Shown piece by piece: positions 27,366-43,000 of a DNA stretch of 64,000 bases. The stretch covers positions 25,837,413-25,901,412 of the forward strand of contig OZ038434.1 in assembly GCA_964036275.1 (NCBI GenBank), in the 5' to 3' direction. The stretch's first letter is position 1, and each line of letters begins with the position of its first letter. This DNA comes from Litoditis marina. Taxonomy: Eukaryota; Nematoda; Chromadorea; Rhabditida; Rhabditidae. The translations under genes and the position numbers were made by a program. The notes under the pieces were generated by a model. The model was not told the origin of the DNA. It did not search any database and saw only the letters and a list, made by a program, of their open reading frames with translations.

Positions 27366-30300
27366 TTAGAAGCTATTCCAAGCAGTTTGGTCGCCAATTG
27401 ATAACTTTTGAGTTGAGACGTCAAATACCGTAGTTTTTGCGACGTCATGACGTCGCAAAATTGAACTTGGGCCAAAATGGCCAAACTTGCAAAAATAAGA
27501 TTTGGAATAGTTAATTAGTTGTATAAAACGATATACGAAGCTATTCCGAGCGGTTTGGTCGCCAATTGATAACTTTTGAGTTGCGACGTCAAATACCGTA
27601 GTTTTTGCGACGTCATGACGTCGCAAAATTGAACTTGGGCCAAAATGGCCAAACTTGCAAGAATAAGATTTGGAATAGTTAATTATTTGTATAAAACGAT
27701 ATTAGAAGCTATTCCAAGCGGTTTGGTCGCCAATTGATAACTTTTGAGTTGCGACGTCAAATACCGTAGTTTTTGCGACGTCATGACGTCGCAAAATTGA
27801 ACTTGAGCCAAAATGGCCAAACTTGCAAAAATAAGATTTGGAATAGTTAATTATTTGTATAAAACTATATACAAAGCTATTCCAAGCGGTTTGGTCGCCA
27901 ATTGATAACTTTTGAGTTGCGACGTCAAATACCGTAGTTTATTGAACTCGGGCCAAAATGGCCAAACTTGCAAGAATAAGATTTGGAATAGTTAATTAAT
28001 TGTATAAAACGATATTAGAAGCTATTCCAAGCGGTTTGGTCGCCAATTGATAACTTTTGAGTTGCGACGTCAAATACCGTAGTTTTTGCGACGTCATGAC
28101 GTCGCAAAATTGAACTTGGGCCAAAATGGCCAAACTTGCAAAAATAAGATTTGGAATAGTTAATTATTTGTATAAAACGATATTAGAAGCTATTCCAAGC
28201 GGTTTGGTCGCCAATTGATAACTTTTGAGTTGCGACGTCAAATACCGTAGTTTTTGCGACGTCATGACGTCGCAAAATTGAACTTGGGCCAAAATGGCCA
28301 AACTTGCAAGAATAAGATTTGGAATAGTTAATTATTTGTATAAAACGATATTAGAAGCTATTCCAAGCAGTTTGGTCGCCAATTGATAACTTTTGAGTTG
28401 CGACGTCAAATACCGTAGTTTTTGCGACGTCATGACGTCGCAAAATTGAACTTGGGCCAAAATGGCCAAACTTGCAAGAATAAGATTTGGAATAGTTAAT
28501 TATTTGTATAAAACGATATTAGAAGCTATTCCAAGCGGTTTGGTCGCCAATTGATAACTTTTGAGTTGCGACGTCAAATACCGTAGTTTTTGCGACGTCA
28601 TGACGTCGCAAAATTGAACTTGAGCCAAAATGGCCAAACTTGCAAAAATAAGATTTGGAATAGTTAATTATTTGTATAAAACTATATACAAAGCTATTCC
28701 AAGCGGTTTGGTCGCCAATTGATAACTTTTGAGTTGCGACGTCAAATACCGTAGTTTATTGAACTCGGGCCAAAATGGCCAAACTTGCAAGAATAAGATT
28801 TGGAATAGTTAATTAATTGTATAAAACGATATTAGAAGCTATTCCAAGCGGTTTGGTCGCCAATTGATAACTTTTGAGTTGCGACGTCAAATACCGTAGT
28901 TTTTGCGACGTCATGACGTCGCAAAATTGAACTTGGGCCAAAATGGCCAAACTTGCAAAAATAAGATTTGGAATAGTTAATTATTTGTATAAAACGATAT
29001 TAGAAGCTATTCCAAGCGGTTTGGTCGCCAATTGATAACTTTTGAGTTGCGACGTCAAATACCGTAGTTTTTGCGACGTCATGACGTCGCAAAATTGAAC
29101 TTGGGCCAAAATGGCCAAACTTGCAAGAATAAGATTTGGAATAGTTAATTATTTGTATAAAACGATATTAGAAGCTATTCCAAGCAGTTTGGTCGCCAAT
29201 TGATAACTTTTGAGTTGCGACGTCAAATACCGTAGTTTTTGCGACGTCATGACGTCGCAAAATTGAACTTGGGCCAAAATGGCCAAACTTGCAAAAATAA
29301 GATTTGGAATAGTTAATTATTTGTATAAAACGATATTAGAAGCTATTCCAAGCGGTTTGGTCGCCAATTGATAACTTTTGAGTTGAGACGTCAAATACCG
29401 TAGTTTTTGCGACGTCATGACGTCGCAAAATTGAACTTGGGCCAAAATGGCCAAACTTGCAAAAATAAGATTTGGAATAGTTAATTAGTTGTATAAAACG
29501 ATATACGAAGCTATTCCGAGCGGTTTGGTCGCCAATTGATAACTTTTGAGTTGCGACGTCAAATACCGTAGTTTTTGCGACGTCATGACGTCGCAAAATT
29601 GAACTTGGGCCAAAATGGCCAAACTTGCAAGAATAAGATTTGGAATAGTTAATTATTTGTATAAAACGATATTAGAAGCTATTCCAAGCGGTTTGGTCGC
29701 CAATTGATAACTTTTGAGTTGCGACGTCAAATACCGTAGTTTTTGCGACGTCATGACGTCGCAAAATTGAACTTGGGCCAAAATGGCCAAACTTGCAAAA
29801 ATAAGATTTGGAATAGTTAATTATTTGTATAAAACGATATACAAAGCTATTCCAAGCGGTTTGGTCGCCAATTGATAACTTTTGAGTTGCGACGTCAAAT
29901 ACCGTAGTTTATTGAACTCGGGCCAAAATGGCCAAACTTGCAAGAATAAGATTTGGAATAGTTAATTAATTGTATAAAACGATATTAGAAGCTATTCCAA
30001 GCGGTTTGGTCGCCAATTGATAACTTTTGAGTTGCGACGTCAAATACCGTAGTTTTTGCGACGTCATGACGTCGCAAAATTGAACTTGGGCCAAAATGGC
30101 CAAACTTGCAAAAATAAGATTTGGAATAGTTAATTATTTGTATAAAACGATATTAGAAGCTATTCCAAGCAGTTTGGTCGCCAATTGATAACTTTTGAGT
30201 TGAGACGTCAAATACCGTAGTTTTTGCGACGTCATGACGTCGCAAAATTGAACTTGGGCCAAAATGGCCAAACTTGCAAAAATAAGATTTGGAATAGTTA

Positions 30301-31130
30301 ATTAGTTGTATAAAACGATATACGAAGCTATTCCGAGCGGTTTGGTCGCCAATTGATAACTTTTGAGTTGCGACGTCAAATACCGTAGTTTTTGCGACGT
30401 CATGACGTCGCAAAATTGAACTTGGGCCAAAATGGCCAAACTTGCAAGAATAAGATTTGGAATAGTTAATTATTTGTATAAAACGATATTAGAAGCTATT
30501 CCAAGCGGTTTGGTCGCCAATTGATAACTTTTGAGTTGCGACGTCAAATACCGTAGTTTTTGCGACGTCATGACGTCGCAAAATTGAACTTGAGCCAAAA
30601 TGGCCAAACTTGCAAAAATAAGATTTGGAATAGTTAATTATTTGTATAAAACGATATACAAAGCTATTCCAAGCGGTTTGGTCGCCAATTGATAACTTTT
30701 GAGTTGCGACGTCAAATACCGTAGTTTTTGCGACGTCATGACGTCGCAAAATTGAACTTGGGCCAAAATGGCCAAACTTGCAAGAATAAGATTTGGAATA
30801 GTTAATTATTTGTATAAAACGATATTAGAAGCTATTCCAAGCGGTTTGGTCGCCAATTGATAACTTTTGAGTTGCGACGTCAAATACCGTAGTTTTTGCG
30901 ACGTCATGACGTCGCAAAATTGAACTTGGGCCAAAATGGCCAAACTTGCAAAAATAAGATTCGGAATAGTTAATTATTTGTATAAAACGATATACAAAGC
31001 TATTCCAAGCGGTTTGGTCGCCAATTGATAACTTTTGAGTTGCGACGTCAAATACCGTAGTTTATTGAACTCGGGCCAAAATGGCCAAACTTGCAAGAAT
31101 AAGATTTGGAATAGTTAATTAATTGTATAA
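27366..31130. repeat. Sub-block containing palindrome-deleted monomers
   Basis: Four monomers read ACCGTAGTTTATTGAACTCGG, lacking exactly 23 bp, essentially the whole palindrome. The deletion points are at 27940, 28757, 29910 and 31063. The spacings of 817, 1153 and 1153 bp equal one 145-bp monomer plus four or six 168-bp monomers. All four share the GAACTCGG change and a following TAATTAATTG link, so the deletion arose once and was spread by block duplication. Confidence 0.88.
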
Positions 31131-34100
31131 AACGATATTAGAAGCTATTCCAAGCGGTTTGGTCGCCAATTGATAACTTTTGAGTTGCGACGTCAAATAC
31201 CGTAGTTTTTGCGACGTCATGACGTCGCAAAATTGAACTTGGGCCAAAATGGCCAAACTTGCAAAAATAAGATTTGGAATAGTTAATTATTTGTATAAAA
31301 CGATATTAGAAGCTATTCCAAGCGGTTTGGTCGCCAATTGATAACTTTTGAGTTGCGACGTCAAATACCGTAGTTTTTGCGACGTCATGACGTCGCAAAA
31401 TTGAACTTGGGCCAAAATGGCCAAACTTGCAAGAATAAGATTTGGAATAGTTAATTATTTGTATAAAACGATATTAGAAGCTATTCCAAGCAGTTTGGTC
31501 GCCAATTGATAACTTTTGAGTTGCGACGTCAAATACCGTAGTTTTTGCGACGTCATGACGTCGCAAAATTGAACTTGGGCCAAAATGGCCAAACTTGCAA
31601 AAATAAGATTTGGAATAGTTAATTATTTGTATAAAACGATATTAGAAGCTATTCCAAGCGGTTTGGTCGCCAATTGATAACTTTTGAGTTGCGACGTCAA
31701 ATACCGTAGTTTTTGCGACGTCATGACGTCGCAAAATTGAACTTGGGCCAAAATGGCCAAACTTGCAAGAATAAGAATTGGAATAGTTAATTATCTGTAT
31801 AAAACGATATTAGAAGCTATTCCAAGCGGTTTGGTCGCCAATTGATAACTTTTGAGTTGCGACGTGAAATACCGTAGTTTTTGCGACGTCATGACGTCGC
31901 AAAATTGAACTTGGGCCAAAATGGCCCAACTTGCAAGAATAAGATTTGGAATAGTTAATTATTTGTATAAAACGATATACGAAGCTATTCCAAGCGGTTT
32001 GGTCGCTAATTGATAATTTTTGAGTTGCGACGTCAAATACCGTAGTTTTTGCGACGTCATGACGTCGCAAAATTGAACTTGGGCCAAAATGGCCCAACTT
32101 GCAAGAATAAGATTTGGAATAGTTAATTATTTGTATAAAACGATGTTAGAAGCTATTCCAAGCGGTTTGGTCGCCAATTGATAACTTTTGAGTTGCGACG
32201 TCAAATACCGTAGTTTTTGCGACGTCATGACGTCGCAAAATTGAACTCGGGCCAAAATGGCCAAACTTGCAAGAATAAGATTTGGAATAGTTAATTAATT
32301 GTATAAAATGATATTAGAAGCTATTCCAAGCGGTTTGGTCGCCAATTGATAACTTTTGAGTTGCGACGTGAAATACCGTAGTTTTTGCGACGTCATGACG
32401 TCGCAAAATTGAACTTGGGCCAAAATGGCCAAACTTGCAAAAATAAGATTTGGAATAGTTAATTATTTGTATAAAACGATATTAGAAGCTATTCCAAGCG
32501 GTTTGGTCGCCAATTGATAACTTTTGAGTTGCGACGTCAAATACCGTAGTTTTTGCGACGTCATGACGTCGCAAAATTGAACTTGGGCCAAAATGGCCAA
32601 ACTTGCAAGAATAAGATTTGGAATAGTTAATTATTTGTATAAAACGATATACGAAGCTATTCCAAGCGGTTTGGTCGCCAATTGATAATTTTTGAGTTGC
32701 GACGTCAAATACCGTAGTTTTTGCGAGGTCATGACGTCGCAAAATTGAACTTGGGCCAAAATGGCCAAACTTGCAAAAATAAGATTTGGAATAGTTAATT
32801 ATTTGTATAAAACGATATACGAAGCTATTCCAAGCGGTTTGGAGTTTGGTCGCCAATTGATAACTTTTGAGTTGCGACGTCAAATACCGTAGTTTTTGCG
32901 ACGTCATGACGTCGCAAAATTGAACTTGGGCCAAAATGGCCAAACTTGCAAAAATAAGATTTGGAATAGTTAATTATTTGTATAAAACGATATACGAAGC
33001 TATTCCAAGCGGTTTGGTCGCCAATTGATAATTTTTGAGTTGCGACGTCAAATACCGTAGTTTTTGCGACGTCATGACGTCGCAAAATTGAACTCGGGCC
33101 AAAATTACCAAACTTGCAAGAATAAGATTTGGAATAGTTAATTATTTGTATAAAACGATATTAGAAGCTATTCCAAGCAGTTTGGTCGCCAATTTATAAC
33201 TTTTGAGTTGCGACGTCAAATACCGTAGTTTTTGCGACGTCATGACGTCGCAAAATTGAACTTGGGCCAAAATGGCCAAACTTGCAAGAATAAGATTTGG
33301 AATAGTTAATTATTTGTATAAAACGATATTAGAAGCTATTCCAAGCAGTTTGGTCGCCAATTGATAACTTTTGAGTTGCGACGTCAAATACCGTAGTTTT
33401 TGCGACGTCATGACGTCGCAAAATTGAACTTGGGCCAAAATGGCCGAACTTGCAAAAATAAGATTTGGAATAGATAATTATTTGTATAAAACGATATTAG
33501 AAGCTATTTCAAGCAGTTTGGTCGCCAATTGATAACTTTTGAGTTGCGACGTCAAATACCGTAGTTTTTGCGACGTCATGACGTCGCAAAATTGAACTTG
33601 GGCCAAAATGGCCAAACTTGCAAAAATAAGATTTGGAATAGTTAATTATTTGTATAAAACGATATTAGAAGCTATTCCAAGCGGTTTGGTCGCCAATTGA
33701 TAACTTTTGAGTTGCGACGTCAAATACCGTAGTTTTTGCGACGTCATGACGTCGCAAAATTGAACTTGGGCCAAAATGGCCAAACTTGCAAAAATAAGAT
33801 TTGGAATAGTTAATTATTTGTATAAAACGATGTTAGAAGCTATTCCAAGCGGTTTGGTCGCCAATTGATAACTTTTGAGTTGCGACGTCAAATACCGTAG
33901 TTTTTGCGACGTCATGACGTCGCAAAATTGAACTCGGGCCAAAATGGCCAAACTTGCAAGAATAAGATTTGGAATAGTTAATTAATTGTATAAAATGATA
34001 TTAGAAGCTATTCCAAGCGGTTTGGTCGCCAATTGATAACTTTTGAGTTGCGACGTGAAATACCGTAGTTTTTGCGACGTCATGACGTCGCAAAATTGAA

Positions 34101-37100
34101 CTTGGGCCAAAATGGCCAAACTTGCAAAAATAAGATTTGGAATAGTTAATTATTTGTATAAAACGATATTAGAAGCTATTCCAAGCGGTTTGGTCGCCAA
34201 TTTATAACTTTTGAGTTGCGACGTCAAATACCGTAGTTTTTGCGACGTCATGACGTCGCAAAATTGAACTTGGGCCAAAATGGCCAAACTTGCAAAAATA
34301 AGATTTGGAATAGTTAATTATTTGTATAAAACGATGTTAGAAGCTATTCCAAGCGGTTTGGTCGCCAATTGATAACTTTTGAGTTGCGACGTCAAATACC
34401 GTAGTTTTTGCGACGTCATGACGTCGCAAAATTGAACTCGGGCCAAAATGGCCAAACTTGCAAGAATAAGATTTGGAATAGTTAATTAATTGTATAAAAT
34501 GATATTAGAAGCTATTCCAAGCGGTTTGGTCGCCAATTGATAACTTTTGAGTTGCGACGTGAAATACCGTAGTTTTTGCGACGTCATGACGTCGCAAAAT
34601 TGAACTTGGGCCAAAATGGCCAAACTTGCAAAAATAAGATTTGGAATAGTTAATTATTTGTATAAAACGATATTAGAAGCTATTCCAAGCGGTTTGGTCG
34701 CCAATTTATAACTTTTGAGTTGCGACGTCAAATACCGTAGTTTTTGCGACGTCATGACGTCGCAAAATTGAACTTGGGCCAAAATGGCCAAACTTGCAAG
34801 AATAAGATTTGGAATAGTTAATTATTTGTATAAAACGATATACGAAGCTATTCCAAGCGGTTTGGAGTTTGGTCGCCAATTGATAACTTTTGAGTTGCGA
34901 CGTCAAATACCGTAGTTTTTGCGACGTCATGACGTCGCAAAATTGAACTTGGGCCAAAATGGCCAAACTTGCAAAAATAAGATTTGGAATAGTTAATTAT
35001 TTGTATAAAACGATATACGAAGCTATTCCAAGCGGTTTGGTCGCCAATTGATAATTTTTGAGTTGCGACGTCAAATACCGTAGTTTTTGCGACGTCATGA
35101 CGTCGCAAAATTGAACTCGGGCCAAAATTACCAAACTTGCAAGAATAAGATTTGGAATAGTTAATTATTTGTATAAAACGATATTAGAAGCTATTCCAAG
35201 CAGTTTGGTCGCCAATTTATAACTTTTGAGTTGCGACGTCAAATACCGTAGTTTTTGCGACGTCATGACGTCGCAAAATTGAACTTGGGCCAAAATGGCC
35301 AAACTTGCAAGAATAAGATTTGGAATAGTTAATTATTTGTATAAAACGATATTAGAAGCTATTCCAAGCAGTTTGGTCGCCAATTGATAACTTTTGAGTT
35401 GCGACGTCAAATACCGTAGTTTTTGCGACGTCATGACGTCGCAAAATTGAACTTGGGCCAAAATGGCCGAACTTGCAAAAATAAGATTTGGAATAGATAA
35501 TTATTTGTATAAAACGATATTAGAAGCTATTTCAAGCAGTTTGGTCGCCAATTGATAACTTTTGAGTTGCGACGTCAAATACCGTAGTTTTTGCGACGTC
35601 ATGACGTCGCAAAATTGAACTTGGGCCAAAATGGCCAAACTTGCAAAAATAAGATTTGGAATAGTTAATTATTTGTATAAAACGATATTAGAAGCTATTC
35701 CAAGCGGTTTGGTCGCCAATTGATAACTTTTGAGTTGCGACGTCAAATACCGTAGTTTTTGCGACGTCATGACGTCGCAAAATTGAACTTGGGCCAAAAT
35801 GGCCAAACTTGCAAAAATAAGATTTGGAATAGTTAATTATTTGTATAAAACGATATACGAAGCTATTCCAAGCGGTTTGGTCGCCAATTGATGTTGCGAC
35901 GTCAAATACCGTAGTTTTTGCGACGTCATGACGTCGCAAAATTGAACTTGGGCCAAAATGGCCAAATTTGCAAAAATAAGATTTGGAATAGTTAATTATT
36001 TGTATAAAACGATATACGAAGCTATTCCAAGCGGTTTGGTCGCCAATTGATAACTTTTGAGTTGCGACGTCAAATACCGTAGTTTTTGCGACGTCATGAC
36101 GTCGCAAAATTGAACTTGTGCCAAAATGGCCAAACTTGCAAGAATAAGATTTGGAATAGTTAATTATTTGTATAAAACGATATACGAAGCTATTCCAAGC
36201 GGTTTGGTCGCCAATTGATAATTTTTGAGTTGCGACGTCAAATACCGTAGTTTTTGCGACGTCATGACGTCGCAAAATTGAACTTGGGCCAAAATGGCCG
36301 AACTTGCAAAAATAAGATTTGGAATAGATAATTATTTGTATAAAACGATATTAGAAGCTATTCCAAGCAGTTTGGTCGCCAATTGATAACTTTTGAGTTG
36401 CGACGTCAAATACCGTAGTTTTTGCGACGTCATGACGTCGCAAAATTGAACTTGGGCCAAAATGGCCAAACTTGCAAAAATAAGATTTGGAATAGTTAAT
36501 TATTTGTATAAAACGATATTAGAAGCTATTCCAAGCGGTTTGGTCGCCAATTGATAACTTTTGAGTTGCGACGTCAAATACCGTAGTTTTTGCGACGTCA
36601 TGACGTCGCAAAATTGAACTTGGGCCAAAATGGCCAAACTTGCAAAAATAAGATTTGGAATAGTTAATTATTTGTATAAAACGATATACGAAGCTATTCC
36701 AAGCGGTTTGGTCGCCAATTGATAACTTTTGAGTTGCGACGTCAAATACCGTAGTTTTTGCGACGTCATGACGTCGCAAAATTGAACTTGGGCCAAAATG
36801 GCCAAACTTGCAAGAATAAGATTTGGAATAGATAATTATTTGTATAAAACGATATTAGAAGCTATTCCAAGCAGTTTGGTCGCCAATTGATAACTTTTGA
36901 GTTGCGACGTCAAATACCGTAGTTTTTGCGACGTCATGACGTCGCAAAATTGAACTTGGGCCAAAATGGCCAAACTTGCAAAAATAAGATTTGGAATAGT
37001 TAATTAGTTGTATAAAACGATACACGAAGCTATTCCAAGCGGTTTGGTCGCCAATTGATAACTTTTGAGTTGCGACGTCAAAATCCGTAGTTTTTGCGAC

Positions 37101-37689
37101 GTCATGACGTCGCAAAATTGAACTTGGGCCAAAATGGCCAAACTTGCAAGAATAAGATTTGGAATAGTTAATTAATTGTATAAAACGATATTAGAAGCTA
37201 TTCCAAGCGGTTTGGTCGCCATTTGATAACTTTTGAGTTGCGACGTCAAATACCGTAGTTTTTGCGACGTCATGACGTCGCAAAATTGAACTTGGGCAAA
37301 AATGGCCAAACTTGCAAAAATAAGATTTGGAATAGTTAATTATTTGTATAAAACGATATTAGAAGCTATTCCAAGCGGTTTGGTCGCCAATTGATAACTT
37401 TTGAGTTGCGACGTCAAATACCGTAGTTTTTGCGACGTCATGACGTCGCAAAATTGAACTCGGGCCAAAATGGCCAAACTTGCAAGAATAAGATTTGGAA
37501 TAGTTAATTAATTGTATAAAACGATATTAGAAGCTATTCCAAGCGGTTTGGTCGCCAATTGATAACTTTTGAGTTGCGACGTCAATTACCGTAGTTTTTG
37601 CGACGTCATGACGTCGCAAAATTGAACTTGGGCCAAAATGGCCAAACTTGCAAAAATAAGATTTGGAATAGTTAATTATTTGTATAAAA

Positions 37690-40040
37690 CGATATTAGAA
37701 GCTATTCCAAGCGGTTTGGTCGCCAATTGATAACTTTTGAGTTGCGACGTCAAATACCGTAGTTTTTGCGACGTCATGACGTCCGAAAATTGAACTTGGG
37801 CCAAAATGGCCAAACTTGCAAAAATAAGATTTGGAATAGTTAATTATTTGTATAAAACGATATACGAAGCTATTCCAAGCGGTTTGGTCGCCAATTGATA
37901 ACTTTTGAGTTGCGACGTCAAATACCGTAGTTTTTGCGACGTCATGACGTCGCAAAATTGAACTTGGGCCAAAATGGCCAAACTCCAAACTTGCAAGAAT
38001 AAGATTTGGAATAGTTAATTATTTGTATAAAACGATATTAGAAGCTATTCCAAGCAGTTTGGTCGCCAATTGATAACTTTTGAGTTGCGACGTCAAATAC
38101 CGTAGTTTTTGCGACGTCATGACGTCGCAAAATCGAACTTGGGCCAAAATGGCCAAACTTGCAAAAATAAGATTTGGAATAGTTAATTATTTGATAAAAC
38201 GATATACGAAGCTATTCCAAGCGGTTTGGTCGCCAATTGATAACTTTTGAGTTGCGACGTCAAATACCGTAGTTTTTGCGACGTCATGACGTCGCAAAAT
38301 TGAACTTGGGCCAAAATGGCCAAACTTGCAAGAATAAGATTTGGAATAGTTAATTAGTTGTATAAAACGATATACGAAGCTATTCCAAGCGGTTTGGTCG
38401 CCAATTGATAACTTTTGAGTTGCGACGTCAAATACCGTAGTTTTTGCGACGTCATGACGTCGCAAAATTGAACTTGGGCCAAAATGGCCAAACTTGCAAG
38501 AATAAGATTTGGAATAGTTAATTATTTGTATAAAACGATATTAGAAGCTATTCCAAGCCGTTTGGTCGCCAATTGATAACTTATGAGTTGCGACGTCAAA
38601 ATCCGTAGTTTTTGCGACGTCATGACGTCGCAAAATTGAACTTGGGCCAAAATGGCCAAACTTGCAAGAATAAGATTTGGAATAGTTAATTATTTGTATA
38701 AAACGATATTAGAAGCTATTCCAAGCGGTTTGGTCGCCAATTGATAACTTTTGAGTTGCGACGTCAAATACCGTAGTTTTTGCGACGTCATGACGTCGCA
38801 AAATTGAACTTGGGCCAAAATGGCCAAACTTGCAAAAATAAGATTTGGAATAGTTAATTATTTGTATAAAACGATATACGAAGCTATTCCAAGCGGTTTG
38901 GTCGCCAATTGATAACTTTTGAGTTGCGACGTCAAATACCGTAGTTTTTGCGACGTCATGACGTCGCAAAATTGAACTCGGGCCAAAATGGCCAAACTTG
39001 CAAGAATAAGATTTGGAATAGTTAATTAATTGTATAAAACGATATTAGAAGCTATTCCAAGCGGTTTGGTCGCCAATTGATAACTTTTGAGTTGCGACGT
39101 CAATTACCGTAGTTTTTGCGACGTCATGACGTCCCAAAATTGAACTTGGGCCAAAATGGCCAAACTTGCAAAAATAAGATTTGGAATAGTTAATTATTTG
39201 TATAAAACGATATACGAAGCTATTCCAAGCGGTTTGGTCGCCAATTGATAACTTTTGAGTTGCCACGTCAAATACCGTAGTTTTTGCGACGTCATGACGT
39301 CGCAAAATTGAACTTGGGCCAAAATGGCCAAACTCCAAACTTGCAAGAATAAGATTTGGAATAGTTAATTATTTGTATAAAACGATATTAGAAGCTATTC
39401 CAAGCAGTTTGGTCGCCAATTGATAACTTTTGAGTTGCGACGTCAAATACCGTAGTTTTTGCGACGTCATGACGTCGCAAAATTGAACTTGGGCCAAAAT
39501 GGCCAAACTTGCAAAAATAAGATTTGGAATAGTTAATTATTTGATAAAACGATATACGAAGCTATTCCAAGCGGTTTGGTCGCCAATTGATAACTTTTGA
39601 GTTGCGACGTCAAATACCGTAGTTTTTGCGACGTCATGACGTCGCAAAATTGAACTTGGGCCAAAATGGCCAAACTTGCAAGAATAAGATTTGGAATAGT
39701 TAATTAGTTGTATAAAACGATATACGAAGCTATTCCAAGCGGTTTGGTCGCCAATTGATAACTTTTGTGTTGCGACGTCAAATACCGTAGTTTTTGCGAC
39801 GTCATGACGTCGCAAAATTGAACTTGGGCCAAAATGGCCAAACTTGCAAGAATAAGATTTGGAATAGTTAATTATTTGTATAAAACGATATTAGAAGCTA
39901 TTCCAAGCGGTTTGGTCGCCAATTGATAACTTTTGAGTTGCGACGTCAAATACCGTAGTTTTTGCGACGTCATGACGTCGCAAAATTGAACTTGGGCCAA
40001 AATGGCCAAACTTGCAAAAATAAGATCTGGAATAGTTAAT
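37690..40040. repeat. Tandem 1350-bp higher-order repeat
   Basis: The monomers around 37695-38470 and 39045-39820 share a 7-bp insertion (GGCCAAACTCCAAAC) and a 1-bp deletion (TTTGATAAAAC) at an offset of 1350 bp, which equals eight monomers plus seven minus one. The copies differ at a few positions, for example GACGTCCG versus GACGTCCC. Confidence 0.8.
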
Positions 40041-43000
40041 TATTTGTATAAAACGATATACGAAGCTATTCCAAGCGGTTTGGTCGCCAATTGATAATTT
40101 TTGAGTTGCGACGTCAAATACCGTAGTTTTTGCGACGTCATGACGTCGCAAAATTGAACTTGGGCCAAAATGGCCAAACTTGCAAGAATAAGATTTGGAA
40201 TAGTTAATTATTTGTATAAAACGATATTAGAAGCTATTCCAAGCAGTTTGGTCGCCAATTGATAACTTTTGAGTTGCGACGTCAAATACCGTAGTTTTTG
40301 CGACGTCATGACGTCGCAAAATTGAACTTGGGCCAAAATGGCCAAACTTGCAAAAATAAGATTTGGAATAGTTAATTAGTTGTATAAAACGATATACGAA
40401 GCTATTCCAAGCGGTTTGGTCGCCAATTGATAACTTTTGAGTTGCGACGTCAAATACCGTAGTTTTTGCGACGTCATGACGTCGCAAAATTGAACTTGGG
40501 CCAAAATGGCCAAACTTGCAAGAATAAGATTTGGAATAGTTAATTATTTGTATAAAACAATATTAGAAGCTATTCCAAGCGGTTTGGTCGCCAATTGATA
40601 ACTTTTGAGTTGCGACGTCAAATACCGTAGTTTTTGCGACGTCATGACGTCGCAAAATTGAACTTGGGCCAAAATGGTCAAACTTGCAAAAATAAGATTT
40701 GGAATAGTTAATTAGTTGTATAAAACGATATACGAAGCTATTCCAAGCAGTTTGGTCGCCAATTGATAACTTTTGAGTTGCGACGTCAAATACCGTAGTT
40801 TTTGCGACGTCATGACGTCGCAAAATTGAACTTGGGCCAAAATGGCCAAACTTGCAAGAATAAGATTTGGAATAGTTAATTATTTGTATAAAACAATATT
40901 AGAAGCTATTCCAAGCGGTTTGGTCGCCAATTGATAACTTTTGAGTTGCGACGTCAAATACCGTAGTTTTTGCGACGTCATGACGTCGCAAAATTGAACT
41001 TGGGCCAAAATGGTCAAACTTGCAAAAATAAGATTTGGAATAGTTAATTAGTTGTATAAAACGATATACGAAGCTATTCCAAGCGGTTTGGTCGCCAATT
41101 GATAACTTTTGAGTTGCGACGTCAAATACCGTAGTTTTTGCGACGTCATGACGTCGCAAAATTGAACTTGGGCCAAAATGGCCAAACTTGCAAGAATAAG
41201 ATTTGGAATAGTTAATTATTTGTATAACACGATATTAGAAGCTATTCCAAGCAGTTTGGTCGCCAATTGATAACTTTTGAGTTGCGACGTCAAATACCGT
41301 AGTTTTTGCGACGTCATGACGTCGCAAAATTGAACTTGGGCCAAAATGGCTAAACTTGCAAAAATTAGATTTGGAATAGTTAATTAGTTGTATAAAACGA
41401 TATACGAAGCTATTCCAAGCGGTTTGGTCGCCAATTGATAACTTTTGAGTTGCGACGTCAAATACCGTAGTTTTTGCGACGTCATGACGTCGCAAAATTG
41501 AACTTGGGCCAAAATGGCCAAACTTGCAAGAATAAGATTTGGAATAGTTAATTATTTGTATAAAACGATATTAGAAGCTATTCCAAGCGGTTTGGTCGCC
41601 AATTGATAACTTTTGAGTTGCGACGTCAAAAACCGTAGTTTTTGCGACGTCATGACGTCGCAAAATTGAACTTGGGCCAAAATGGCCAAACTTGCAAAAA
41701 TAAGATTTGGAATAGTTAATTATTTGTATAAAACGATATACGAAGCTATTCCAAGCGGTTTGGTCGCCAATTGATAACTTTTGAGTTGCGACGTCAAATA
41801 CCGTAGTTTTTGCGACGTCATGACGTCGCAAAATTGAACTCGGGCCAAAATGGCCAAACTTGCAAGAATAAGATTTGGAATAGTTAATTAATTGTATAAA
41901 ACGATATTAGAAGCTATTCCAAGCGGTTTGGTCGCCAATTGATAACTTTTGAGTTGCGACGTCAAATACCGTAGTTTTTGCGACGTCATGACGTCGCAAA
42001 ATTGAACTTGGGCCAAAATGGCCAAACTTGCAAAAATAAGATTTGGAATAGTTAATTATTTGTATAAACGATATTAGAAGCTATTCCAAGCGGTTTGGTC
42101 GCCAATTGATAACTTTTGAGTTGCGACGTCAAATACCGTAGTTTTTGCGACGTCATGACGTCGCAAAATTGAACTTGGGCCAAAATGGCCAAACTTGCAA
42201 AAATAAGATTTGGAATAGTTAATTAGTTGTATAAAACGATATACGAAGCTATTCCAAGCGGTTTGGTCGCCAATTGATAACTTTTGAGTTGCGACGTCAA
42301 ATACCGTAGTTTTTGCGACGTCATGACGTCGCAAAATTGAACTTGGGCCAAAATGGCCAAACTTGCAAGAATAAGATTTGGAATAGTTAATTATTTGTAT
42401 AAAACAATATTAGAAGCTATTCCAAGCGGTTTGGTCGCCAATTGATAACTTTTGAGTTGCGACGTCAAATACCGTAGTTTTTGCGACGTCATGACGTCGC
42501 AAAATTGAACTTGGGCCAAAATGGTCAAACTTGCAAAAATAAGATTTGGAATAGTTAATTAGTTGTATAAAACGATATACGAAGCTATTCCAAGCGGTTT
42601 GGTCGCCAATTGATAACTTTTGAGTTGCGACGTCAAATACCGTAGTTTTTGCGACGTCATGACGTCGCAAAATTGAACTTGGGCCAAAATGGCCAAACTT
42701 GCAAGAATAAGATTTGGAATAGTTAATTATTTGTATAAAACAATATTAGAAGCTATTCCAAGCGGTTTGGTCGCCAATTGATAACTTTTGAGTTGCGACG
42801 TCAAATACCGTAGTTTTTGCGACGTCATGACGTCGCAAAATTGAACTTGGGCCAAAATGGTCAAACTTGCAAAAATAAGATTTGGAATAGTTAATTAGTT
42901 GTATAAAACGATATACGAAGCTATTCCAAGCGGTTTGGTCGCCAATTGATAACTTTTGAGTTGCGACGTCAAATACCGTAGTTTTTGCGACGTCATGACG

